5,289 nucleotides of DNA from an uncultured Porphyromonadaceae bacterium. Its GTDB lineage: Bacteria > Bacteroidota > Bacteroidia > Bacteroidales > Muribaculaceae. The notes under the pieces were generated by a model that ran no database searches, was not told where the DNA came from, and was given only the letters and a program-made list of their open reading frames with translations. The stretch covers positions 1 through 5,289 of the forward strand of contig CAJMDR010000171.1 in the NCBI GenBank assembly GCA_905212215.1, written 5' to 3'. A program made the translations under genes and the position numbers. Positions 1 through 5,289 of this stretch are shown piece after piece (the first letter of the stretch is position 1; the number at the start of each line of letters is the position of its first letter).

Positions 1-72
1 GGCAAGCTCCCGGAATGCGTTCTCGGGCAGCCCTGTGCCGGTGGTTAGATTTTCTTGGTTCTGTTCGCTCAT
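1..72 (-). CDS. N-terminus of probable OPT-family oligopeptide transporter (partial, cut by window edge)
   Basis: Reading leftward from the ATG at 72-70 there is an open frame of 24 codons that runs off the left edge. It begins MSEQNQENLTTG and continues TGLPENAFRELA. The short 'LPENAFREL' stretch matches, from memory, the cytoplasmic N-terminus of Bacteroidales OPT (oligopeptide transporter) proteins, in which a polar tail and this motif precede the first membrane helix. These are large inner-membrane carriers thought to import oligopeptides or metal chelates by proton coupling. Only the tail is visible, with no membrane segment, so the family call is an inference from one motif. The start is supported by a polar, Glu/Asn-rich beginning and by intergenic-looking AT-rich DNA upstream. 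The gene is transcribed divergently from the methyltransferase. No Shine-Dalgarno sequence is seen, as is normal in Bacteroidetes. Confidence 0.55.
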   Translation of the reverse strand, partial: MSEQNQENLTTGTGLPENAFRELA

Positions 73-303
73 TATGTATTAAGTTAGTTATTCTGCAGGG
101 ACTCCAGAGGAAGTGAAAAAACGCTTCAGGAGTAATGAGTTGTTCATATACGCAAAAAATGCAGAGATTTATTCTCTTTGTCAATCTTCAGTCATCTATC
201 CGGCGTAAGGTCACGATGTCCAAATCGCTCTCTCTTTGTGTATGAAAATCCACTCGAATATACGGCCAAATCCTAACAAAGAAATAAGTCGAAACAACTT
301 CAG
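73..303. other. Divergent intergenic region; probable long 5' leader of the minus-strand transporter gene
   Basis: About 230 bp without a credible gene. If the minus-strand gene uses the promoter at 304-338, this is its untranslated leader, since no other perfect -7 box (TAnnTTTG) on the minus strand lies closer to its start. On the minus strand the leader contains a weak 5-bp hairpin (arms 173-177 and 163-167) followed by a run of six T (159-154), which is faintly terminator-like. It also holds a 19-codon ORF (147-88, minus strand) with no recognisable features. I do not recognise any riboswitch class here. Confidence 0.4.
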
Positions 304-338
304 TTGCAAAGTTAAACAAAAATTAGTTAACTTTGCAA
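304..338. promoter_or_regulatory. Perfect 12-bp inverted repeat forming a symmetric divergent promoter
   Basis: The left arm TTGCAAAGTTAA (304-315) and right arm TTAACTTTGCAA (327-338) are exact reverse complements separated by 11 bp. On the plus strand the right arm contains TAACTTTG (328-335), a perfect match to the Bacteroidetes sigma-ABfr -7 box TAnnTTTG. The left arm starts with TTG (304-306), 21 bp upstream, which suits the -33 element. By symmetry the minus strand has the same pair: -7 box at 314-307 and TTG at 338-336. The predicted plus-strand start is about 339-342, at the methyltransferase ATG. The palindrome could also be the operator of a dimeric regulator. The sequence match is direct; promoter activity is inferred. 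Confidence 0.65.
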
Positions 339-341
339 GTG

Positions 342-1139
342 ATGACTGCTAAAATTACAGTGGTAGATGATATATCCGCTCCGGAACTAGCACCGTATGC
401 ACGACTTACGGAGGCTCAATTGCGTTCGGAGAGCGGAATTTTCATCGCCGAGAGTCCGAAAGTCATACTGCTTGCCCTGGAAGCGGGGATGGAGCCTCTG
501 TCTCTGTTGTGCGAGGAACGGCATATAACAGGGGATGCGGCGCCGATACTGGCGAGATGCCCCGGATTGCAGGTTTATACCGGCAGTAGGGAAATACTGG
601 CAACTCTCACCGGATATAAGCTGACCCGCGGAGTGCTTTGTGCCATGCGGCGTCCTGAGGCTCTGTCTGTGGAGTGCGTTTGCGACGGAGCATCGAGGAT
701 AGCTGTCATCGACGGTGTATGCGATACTACAAACATAGGCGCAATCTTCCGGTCCGCCGCTGCTTTAGGAATTGATGCCGTACTTCTTACTCCGCAGAGC
801 TGTGATCCGCTGAACCGCAGGGCAGTGAGGGTGAGCATGGGCACTATCTTCAAGATACCCTGGACATGGCTCGACAGACCGATTACAGCATTGCGGGAAC
901 TCGGATTCAAGACCGTCGCCTTGGCTCTTACCGATCGTTCCGTGCCGATAGATGACCAGGAACTATGTTCCGAGCCGCGAATTGCAATGATACTGGGCAC
1001 GGAAGGTGACGGCCTGGCAGAGAATGTGATTTCAGACGCCGATTATACCGCCCGCATTCCCATGGCGCGAGGTGTGGATTCGCTCAATGTTGCGGCAGCC
1101 TCCGCAGTAGCATTCTGGCAATTACGTAAACCGGAATAA
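342..1139 (+). CDS. TrmH/SpoU-family RNA 2'-O-ribose methyltransferase
   Basis: A 265-residue SPOUT-class enzyme expected to transfer a methyl group from S-adenosylmethionine to a ribose 2'-OH in rRNA or tRNA. The N-terminal part (about residues 1-110) resembles the L30e-like substrate-binding domain of RlmB-type proteins, including 'GIFIAESPKVI' (32-42), the counterpart of the usual GxFlvEG motif. The SpoU catalytic domain follows with all three motifs: motif 1 'NIGAIFRSAAALG' (131-143, with Asn131 and Arg137), motif 2 'ILGTEGDGL' (217-225) and motif 3 'IPMARGVDSLNVAAASAV' (239-256, with Ser247 and Asn249). These form the trefoil knot that binds the cofactor. I chose the ATG at 342; in-frame TTG (333) and GTG (339) also exist, but 333 lies inside the -7 box and would precede the transcription start. 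The exact RNA target cannot be told from sequence, so no symbol is given. Confidence 0.93.
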   Translation: MTAKITVVDDISAPELAPYARLTEAQLRSESGIFIAESPKVILLALEAGMEPLSLLCEERHITGDAAPILARCPGLQVYTGSREILATLTGYKLTRGVLCAMRRPEALSVECVCDGASRIAVIDGVCDTTNIGAIFRSAAALGIDAVLLTPQSCDPLNRRAVRVSMGTIFKIPWTWLDRPITALRELGFKTVALALTDRSVPIDDQELCSEPRIAMILGTEGDGLAENVISDADYTARIPMARGVDSLNVAAASAVAFWQLRKPE

Positions 1140-1202
1140 TTCTGACGGTGATACAGAATCCTCATTTCGGGGGCATGGTAACATCTTAAGTGAGTTGATG
1201 AA

Positions 1203-1799
1203 ATGGATATAAGCGATAAATTCAGAAAAGCTTTCAGTGAAGAGTCTGATTATCCTCTTACCGATGAGCTTTTGGGTTATATACTTGACCATTCCAGCAT
1301 GGTTAAGGTGGAGAAGGGTTGTCCTATTATAGATTTTGGCGACACCAATCCCGATATCTACATAATCTACGAGGGCATAGCACGAGGCTATATGCAGGAG
1401 GATGGAGTTGAGACCAATCTTTATTTCGGAATGGAGGGGACCTTTGTTGCCTCCATGCAGCCGTTCTGGGACGGTTCACCATCCATAATACGCATAGAGG
1501 CGTGCAGCCCGACGACATTGCTGAGAATCCGCAAAAGCACATTCGATTCCATGATGGAGGAGTCGCGGCCTTTTCTGCGATGGGTGACCGGAGTTTTCAT
1601 GCGTATGAGTTACTATAACGAACTAAAAGGGAAAATTATGAACGGCGATGCCCGGTGGCGTTATGAATGGCTTGAGAAATGCCGTCCGGAACTATACGAT
1701 GCCGTGCCATTGAAGGCAATAGCTTCATATCTTAAGATGACGGAAGTCCATGTAAGCCGTGTCCGGAAGAAGATATTGAAGGAACTTGACCCAAAATGA
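1203..1799 (+). CDS. Crp/Fnr-family transcriptional regulator (Bacteroidetes type)
   Basis: A 198-residue protein with the Crp/Fnr architecture. An N-terminal cyclic-nucleotide-binding-like beta roll (about 31-115) includes 'IYIIYEGIARGYMQEDGVETNLYF'-type strands. A dimerisation helix follows (about 118-145), then a C-terminal winged helix-turn-helix (about 168-192) with recognition segment 'IASYLKMTEVHVSRVRKK'. The 'WRYEWLEKCRPELYDAVPLKAIASYL' region is typical of the Bacteroidetes branch. The canonical phosphate-binding cassette of E. coli Crp (FGE...RSA) is replaced by 'FGMEGTFVASM...GSPSIIRIEA', so cAMP binding is not expected and any ligand is unknown. There is no N-terminal cysteine cluster for an Fnr iron-sulfur centre. 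The gene lies 63 bp after the methyltransferase on the same strand with no obvious terminator or perfect -7 box between, so co-transcription is possible. Targets are unknown; the downstream secreted protein is a candidate by position only. Confidence 0.9.
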   Translation: MDISDKFRKAFSEESDYPLTDELLGYILDHSSMVKVEKGCPIIDFGDTNPDIYIIYEGIARGYMQEDGVETNLYFGMEGTFVASMQPFWDGSPSIIRIEACSPTTLLRIRKSTFDSMMEESRPFLRWVTGVFMRMSYYNELKGKIMNGDARWRYEWLEKCRPELYDAVPLKAIASYLKMTEVHVSRVRKKILKELDPK

Positions 1800-1800
1800 T

Positions 1801-1811
1801 GGTTATTAACC
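1801..1811. promoter_or_regulatory. Short palindrome GGTTATTAACC, possible operator
   Basis: Five-bp arms GGTTA and TAACC flank a single T, just after the regulator stop codon and about 30 bp upstream of the -7 box at 1842. A partial direct repeat GTTATT recurs at 1815-1820. The position just upstream of the expected -33 element would suit an activator site. It does not match the E. coli Crp or Fnr consensus, and a short AT-rich palindrome can arise by chance. Confidence 0.2.
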
Positions 1812-1841
1812 TATGTTATTTTTCAGAATTATTTAGAACCG

Positions 1842-1849
1842 TAACTTTG
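1842..1849 (+). promoter_or_regulatory. Promoter -7 box (TAACTTTG) for the secreted-protein gene
   Basis: TAACTTTG matches the Bacteroidetes -7 consensus TAnnTTTG exactly and is identical to the box upstream of the methyltransferase, including the following C. The -33 position (about 1816-1823) holds only the T-rich stretch TTATTTTT, without a clear TTG, so this promoter may be weaker or activator-dependent. The predicted start at about 1854-1856 gives a leader of about 70 nt before the ATG at 1926. The leader is AT-rich early, and its last 20 nt are A/C-rich, with no Shine-Dalgarno sequence. Confidence 0.6.
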
Positions 1850-1925
1850 CCGGGTAGAAAGATAACAACTGATTTTTCGACCTTTTTATAAGTTGGAATT
1901 TCAATAAACCTAAACCTCCCAACAG

Positions 1926-4115
1926 ATGAGAAAAACTTTACTATCAGTCGCGATTTTCATCGCCACAGTCTTCTCGTGCTCCCAGGCAGTCAGGGGCGAA
2001 ACGGCTATGCCGGATCAGACACCACATTGCGAATTAGTCGGCGATGCGTTGGTTAACACCACACCTGGTTCCATCACCTTCATCACCCGAATAGACGACA
2101 ACGGGAAAATTACCCGCGACCTGTATACGGCACCGGAAAGTGCTGAAATGATCCGCGCCAGAGAAAATTATCTGAAAGGCGCCCAGACCTACACGCTGAA
2201 AGTGTCCAGTTCCGCAGACAAGAACGGCCAGAATCAGGCTCCGGATGTGATTTTCGTGATGAAAGACCTTGACCTTTACTGGAAAGTCGAGAAACAGGCC
2301 GAGGGCACCTTCGAGCTTCCGGCGGGTGTCTACAACATTCAGGTCGTGTACAGCGACTATGACCATTCGTCCGTCTATTTTCCGAATGTGGAACTGAACG
2401 GCGACAAGACGGTTGCCGTGAACGCCGATATGGCCGACAAGCTGGTCTCCTTCAACATACTCATGCCGGACGGCAACCCCATAGTGCTGCCTACGAGAGA
2501 TAATCCTGAGGTACCACACAATGTGGATCAGATAGCCTGTATGCAGTATGTCCTTACCAATGGCGCTTGCCAATGGTTCCACTCCATTACATCTTCCGTT
2601 GGCGGCAACGAGGTCTACAAGACCTTCACCATCAAGAGCAATTTCGGCCCGGATACACGTATCTGCTGGAATGCCCTGACATGGAAGACGGATTTCGGAC
2701 ACATAGGCTATGCCGTGACTCATCTGGGAAACAATGTCACCAACGGTCAGAAGATAGAGAACAAGGTCTCCGATTACTATCAGATTGGGGCTAAGTTCCA
2801 GCACACACCTCTGTACGACACAAAAGGACAGAACAACACGGTCATTCAGATGGGCATAAATCTGTGTCGTTCCGACGGTCACACACTGTCAGGTTTTGCC
2901 CTCAATATCACCAATCCCGGCAAGTTCCTCGTCTGCTCACCGAAGCTTGACACTACCGACTATCATTCCATGACCTATCTGCAGGCATACGAAGTCTATC
3001 CTAAATATGGCCGTAAGTTAGGTATCTATTCCCCGGCAATCGCCAATACCGACAAAGGCATAATGTTCTTGTGCAACCAGGAGAACAACAGCCTGTACAA
3101 CATAGGAGCCAAGCCCGACAATGCCGACGCACCCATCAATCCTCTGTTCTCTTTCCTGATGGATACAACGTATGTCATGGCTTCGACAACACCATACGCA
3201 AACATCGGTGCAAAGGTGGCTAAGACCGGAGAAAAACAGTATCTCACCTACAATGTAGGCGGATACTATGGTAACTACGGTGAGAACCGTTTTGTGGACA
3301 CACAGTATTACGATGAAGAGGCAACCTATGGAGGAGAGCCTGTTTCGTTAGCAAGTTTCCGTGACGTAAACGCATGGCTGGCATCTCTTGCTGCCAAGGA
3401 AACTCCGGGAAATGCTGACATCACTGTCTCATTCATCAACAACAATACAAAGGTGGATGATATAGTGGGCAAGAATGTATGCACGCTCTCATTCAAGGAA
3501 GGAGACATGAATGCTGTTCCTCCCACAGTTCAACGCCTTATGTTCAAGAATAAGTCAGGCATACCGACTGTCAGGTTCCAGTCGCCTGCTGACGGCACCC
3601 TCACTATTGCAGGAGGTGTATTCAAACCGGTTGACAACAATGTGTCTTTCGGTGCTTATTCCAAGGATATAGTGACCTGGAACTATGCTCCTGCCACCAT
3701 CAAGGTAGAGTGCGCTCCCAACGGCACGGAAAGATATGAGGAAATAGCCATGACGGAGAACGCACAGAAATATGTGCTCAACTACGGTACCGTATGGGAA
3801 GGCTCATTAGCTTCCTATAAGCATCATAGCAGCAACGGCTGGTTTGACCTCAAGGTGACACTTTCGGACGGCAAGGGAAATACTCAGGTACAGACGCTCG
3901 CCCCCGCATTCTATGTGCAGAGCCTGATGGTCGTCGGCGAGATTGCGCACGATAAGGACAGCTTCTATGTGGAAAACGGTCAGATTCTGTCGAATCAGGG
4001 AAACACAGTCACAGTATTTGACCTTACCGGAGCCAAAGTGACAAATTCAGGCCTCGCTAAAGGCATATACATTGCAGTAAGCGGAGGTAAAACCGCAAAA
4101 ATATTCGTGAAATAA
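1926..4115 (+). CDS. Large exported protein of unknown function with type IX-like C-terminal sorting domain
   Basis: A 729-residue protein with no family I can name. The N-terminus is a signal peptide: MRKT, a hydrophobic core (about 5-17) and then 'VFSCSQAVRG'. Cleavage could be by signal peptidase I after Ala21 ('SQA'), or Cys18 could be a lipobox cysteine, although Phe at -2 is atypical. Residues of about 100-190 look like a beta-sandwich ('GTFELPAGVYNIQVVYSDYD'). The region from about 530 ('PPTVQRLMFKNKSG') to about 660 ('VTLSDGKGNTQVQTLAPAFYV') resembles the beta-rich domain that follows catalytic domains in Bacteroidetes surface proteases. Residues 682-729 ('NTVTVFDLTGAKVT', then 'LAKGIYIAVSGGKTAKIFVK') resemble a type A T9SS C-terminal domain, expected to direct export or surface attachment if the organism has that system. 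I see no catalytic motif, so a binding or structural surface role is as likely as an enzyme. It has its own promoter and terminator. Confidence 0.85.
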   Translation: MRKTLLSVAIFIATVFSCSQAVRGETAMPDQTPHCELVGDALVNTTPGSITFITRIDDNGKITRDLYTAPESAEMIRARENYLKGAQTYTLKVSSSADKNGQNQAPDVIFVMKDLDLYWKVEKQAEGTFELPAGVYNIQVVYSDYDHSSVYFPNVELNGDKTVAVNADMADKLVSFNILMPDGNPIVLPTRDNPEVPHNVDQIACMQYVLTNGACQWFHSITSSVGGNEVYKTFTIKSNFGPDTRICWNALTWKTDFGHIGYAVTHLGNNVTNGQKIENKVSDYYQIGAKFQHTPLYDTKGQNNTVIQMGINLCRSDGHTLSGFALNITNPGKFLVCSPKLDTTDYHSMTYLQAYEVYPKYGRKLGIYSPAIANTDKGIMFLCNQENNSLYNIGAKPDNADAPINPLFSFLMDTTYVMASTTPYANIGAKVAKTGEKQYLTYNVGGYYGNYGENRFVDTQYYDEEATYGGEPVSLASFRDVNAWLASLAAKETPGNADITVSFINNNTKVDDIVGKNVCTLSFKEGDMNAVPPTVQRLMFKNKSGIPTVRFQSPADGTLTIAGGVFKPVDNNVSFGAYSKDIVTWNYAPATIKVECAPNGTERYEEIAMTENAQKYVLNYGTVWEGSLASYKHHSSNGWFDLKVTLSDGKGNTQVQTLAPAFYVQSLMVVGEIAHDKDSFYVENGQILSNQGNTVTVFDLTGAKVTNSGLAKGIYIAVSGGKTAKIFVK

Positions 4116-4120
4116 TTTTG
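4113..4120 (+). promoter_or_regulatory. Possible -7 box (TAATTTTG) for the YiiX-like gene, overlapping the upstream stop codon
   Basis: TAATTTTG matches TAnnTTTG exactly, and its TAA is the stop codon of the secreted-protein gene. No TTG stands at the -33 distance (about 4089-4092 reads TAAA), so the match may be chance. If used, transcription would start at about 4125-4127, immediately before the hairpin at 4132-4182. Confidence 0.3.
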
Positions 4121-4131
4121 ACATTGAGATG

Positions 4132-4184
4132 AGCAGTCAGATTGGATATTTGCAGAAACGCCAATATTCAATCTGACAGCTTTT
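4132..4184 (+). terminator. Intrinsic terminator after the secreted-protein gene
   Basis: A long stem: 4136-4150 pairs with 4163-4177 over 15 bp, all Watson-Crick except one G-T wobble (4145/4168). Beyond one A-A mismatch the stem extends through 4132-4134 with 4179-4181. The loop is 12 nt, and the descending arm runs into TTTT (4181-4184). It lies 16 bp past the stop codon at 4115 and 13 bp before the next ATG, so it should isolate the two genes, although the T-run is short and some read-through is likely. Confidence 0.7.
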
Positions 4185-4196
4185 CAGATAAGCAAT

Positions 4197-4757
4197 ATGA
4201 TGGAAAGAGGAGATTTGATATTTCTGTTGTGCGACGGTTCGGAGTTCTCGAAGGCGATAGTTGCGGCCTCCGCTCCGGAACTGCTGTTGGATCATGTGGG
4301 AATTGTAGATGAGACGGAACAGGGTTTCTTTGTCATAGAAGCCAATTCCAAGCTTGGCGTAGTAGCGACTCCTCTTTCAGATTTCATAGCAAGGGCTCCC
4401 CATCTTGAGGAAGGTAAAGGATGGCGTCTGAGACGACTTTCCGGCAATTCCGGTGTGGATGTCCGAAAGTCTGTGGAAAGGGCGAGAAAACGCATCGGGG
4501 AGGCTTATAACTGGCGTTTCGTGCCCACGAAAGGCGCTCTGTATTGCTCTGAACTGGTGCAGAAATGTTATCTGCGGAATGACGGTTCACCTTTCTTCAA
4601 AAGTATCAGAATGGACTTTGATTGTGACGATGTGGATTGCCGACGTTTCTGGCAGCAACATTTCGCTTCTCTCGGCATGGCAGTGCCACAGGGTGAGGAA
4701 GGAACCTCCCCTCTTTCTGTCTATGAACAGACAATCGAAACTGATTCCATCTTATAG
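4197..4757 (+). CDS. YiiX-like permuted papain-fold cysteine hydrolase (NlpC/P60 superfamily)
   Basis: A 186-residue protein matching the YiiX/YebB-like permuted papain group, which is usually about 200 residues. The order of motifs is as expected: 'GDLIFL' (5-10), 'DHVGIV' with the likely catalytic His33, 'FFVIEAN' with the conserved Glu48, and 'GEAYNWRF...GALYCSELVQKCY' with the nucleophile Cys117. The tail 'MDF...FWQQHFASLGMAVPQGEEGTSP' is also typical. Members are predicted amidases or peptidases, probably acting on cell-wall peptides or lipid-linked amides; the substrate here is unknown. There is no signal peptide or membrane segment, so the product appears cytoplasmic or is exported by an unseen route. 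Two adjacent ATGs (4197, 4200) make the start uncertain by one residue. A hairpin terminator precedes it, so it is probably not in an operon with the upstream gene. Confidence 0.88.
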   Translation: MMERGDLIFLLCDGSEFSKAIVAASAPELLLDHVGIVDETEQGFFVIEANSKLGVVATPLSDFIARAPHLEEGKGWRLRRLSGNSGVDVRKSVERARKRIGEAYNWRFVPTKGALYCSELVQKCYLRNDGSPFFKSIRMDFDCDDVDCRRFWQQHFASLGMAVPQGEEGTSPLSVYEQTIETDSIL

Positions 4758-4769
4758 AGATAAAGAAAA

Positions 4770-4806
4770 GAAGAAGGCTGTATCATTTTTTGACACAGCC
4801 TTCTTC
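4770..4806. terminator. Bidirectional terminator between convergent genes
   Basis: Arms 4770-4781 (GAAGAAGGCTGT) and 4795-4806 pair perfectly over 12 bp. The stem continues past an A-C mismatch with three more pairs (4783-4785 with 4791-4793), leaving a small T-rich loop. On the minus strand the stem is followed by a T-rich tail (CTTTTCTTTA), and the hairpin sits about 22 bp after the pckA stop, so it best serves pckA. On the plus strand it lies 12 bp after the hydrolase stop but lacks a trailing T-run. Confidence 0.8.
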
Positions 4807-4828
4807 AGGTTGATTCGTTGCTTTGCAG

Positions 4829-5289
4829 TTAGATATGCGGGCCTGCTGCCACAAGAGCCTTGCCAGCAGGATGGTTCTCAAATTTCTTGAAGTTCTGGAT
4901 GAACATCTCGGCGAGTTTGCGAGCTTTCTCGTCCCACACCTTCGGGTCGGCGTAAGTGTCGCGGGGATCAAGAATCTCGGGGTTCACTCCGGGGAGCTTG
5001 GTCGGGATGACGAAGTCGAAGTAGGGGAGAACCTTTGTGGGCGCTTTCTCGATGTCGCCGTTGAGGATGTCGTCGATGATACCGCGGGTGTCGGGAATGG
5101 AGATACGTTTGCCAGTTCCGTTCCAGCCTGTGTTCACCAGGTAAGCCTTGGCACCGCTCTTCTTCATCTTCTTGACGAGTTCATCGGCATATTTGGTGGG
5201 ATGGAGGCTGAGGAATGCCTGACCGAAGCAAGCCGAGAAGGTGGGGGTGGGCTCAGTAATGCCACGTTCCGTACCGGCCAGCTTGGCGG
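4829..5289 (-). CDS. pckA: Phosphoenolpyruvate carboxykinase (ATP), C-terminal part
   Basis: The last 152 residues of an enzyme of about 535-540 residues; the frame stays open to the right edge, starting '[19 protein letters not shown]', so the ATG at 5167 is internal and not the true start. The sequence follows E. coli PckA closely: '[18 protein letters not shown]', '[14 protein letters not shown]' and '[10 protein letters not shown]', which include the adenine-site Arg and Thr (E. coli Arg449 and Thr455), then 'PTKLPGV', '[11 protein letters not shown]' and the ending '[12 protein letters not shown]'. The Walker-type ATP and metal sites lie outside the window. It interconverts oxaloacetate plus ATP with PEP, CO2 and ADP in the cytoplasm. 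In fermenting gut Bacteroidetes it is thought to run mainly in the carboxylating direction, feeding the succinate/propionate pathway and conserving ATP. It is convergent with the hydrolase gene. Confidence 0.98.
   Translation of the reverse strand, partial: AKLAGTERGITEPTPTFSACFGQAFLSLHPTKYADELVKKMKKSGAKAYLVNTGWNGTGKRISIPDTRGIIDDILNGDIEKAPTKVLPYFDFVIPTKLPGVNPEILDPRDTYADPKVWDEKARKLAEMFIQNFKKFENHPAGKALVAAGPHI

Noticed and set aside
88..147. 19-codon minus-strand ORF (MNNSLLLKRFFTSSGVPAE) in the transporter leader
   Set aside because: Too short and featureless to call as a leader peptide; no run of regulatory codons and no supporting hairpin pair after it.
333..341. Upstream TTG (333) or GTG (339) as the methyltransferase start
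   Set aside because: The TTG lies inside the -7 box, so it would not be transcribed from that promoter. The ATG at 342 gives a normal N-terminal length for the family.
575..1000. Minus-strand open frame (141 codons) opposite the methyltransferase gene
   Set aside because: It is antisense to the conserved SpoU motifs and has no protein features of its own.
2034..2882. Long minus-strand open frame (282 codons) opposite the secreted-protein gene
   Set aside because: It lies wholly antisense to a gene with a signal peptide and sorting domain. Its translation has no recognisable motif and looks like a codon-bias shadow, and it has no flanking signals of its own.
4453..4890. Plus-strand open frame of 145 codons overlapping the hydrolase gene and the pckA end
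   Set aside because: It overlaps the well-supported YiiX-like frame, runs through the bidirectional terminator and into antisense pckA; the translation shows no family motif.
4829..5167. Treating the ATG at 5167 as the start of a complete 112-residue gene
   Set aside because: The frame continues upstream to the window edge with clear PckA sequence ([18 protein letters not shown]), so this Met is internal.

Overview
The window looks like chromosomal DNA from a gut-type member of the Bacteroidales (Bacteroides/Prevotella/Muribaculaceae range; genus not resolvable). Three things support this. The start codons lack Shine-Dalgarno sequences. Perfect matches to the Bacteroidetes -7 promoter box TAnnTTTG lie upstream of genes. 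The gene content is typical of the order: a Crp/Fnr regulator without the cAMP-binding signature, a large secreted protein with a type IX-like C-terminal domain, and an ATP-type PEP carboxykinase. I see no insertion sequences, phage genes, CRISPR arrays, tRNA or rRNA.

Layout: the left edge (1-72, minus strand) holds the first 24 codons of a gene that is probably an OPT-family oligopeptide transporter. It diverges from a SpoU/TrmH-type RNA 2'-O-methyltransferase (342-1139, plus). Between them is a perfect 12-bp inverted repeat (304-338) in which each arm reads as a -7 box on one strand and carries the TTG of a -33 box for the other. It looks like a symmetric divergent promoter, and the methyltransferase ATG sits at about the predicted transcription start. 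A Crp/Fnr-family regulator (1203-1799) follows after 63 bp with no visible terminator, so read-through from the methyltransferase is possible.

A strong -7 box at 1842-1849 then precedes a 729-residue exported protein (1926-4115). I cannot assign it a specific function, but it ends in a type IX secretion-like sorting domain. It is separated by a hairpin with a T-run (4132-4184) from a small permuted-papain (YiiX-like, NlpC/P60 superfamily) cysteine hydrolase (4197-4757). A bidirectional terminator (4770-4806) then separates the plus-strand block from the C-terminal 152 residues of pckA on the minus strand (4829-5289, running off the right edge).

The genes look like mostly independent units, not one pathway: peptide uptake, RNA modification, a regulator, a surface or secreted protein, an envelope-type hydrolase and central carbon metabolism. 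I did not find a convincing new multi-gene system. The observations most worth a second look are the symmetric divergent promoter with its possibly leaderless methyltransferase mRNA, and the unassigned secreted protein next to the Crp-type regulator.
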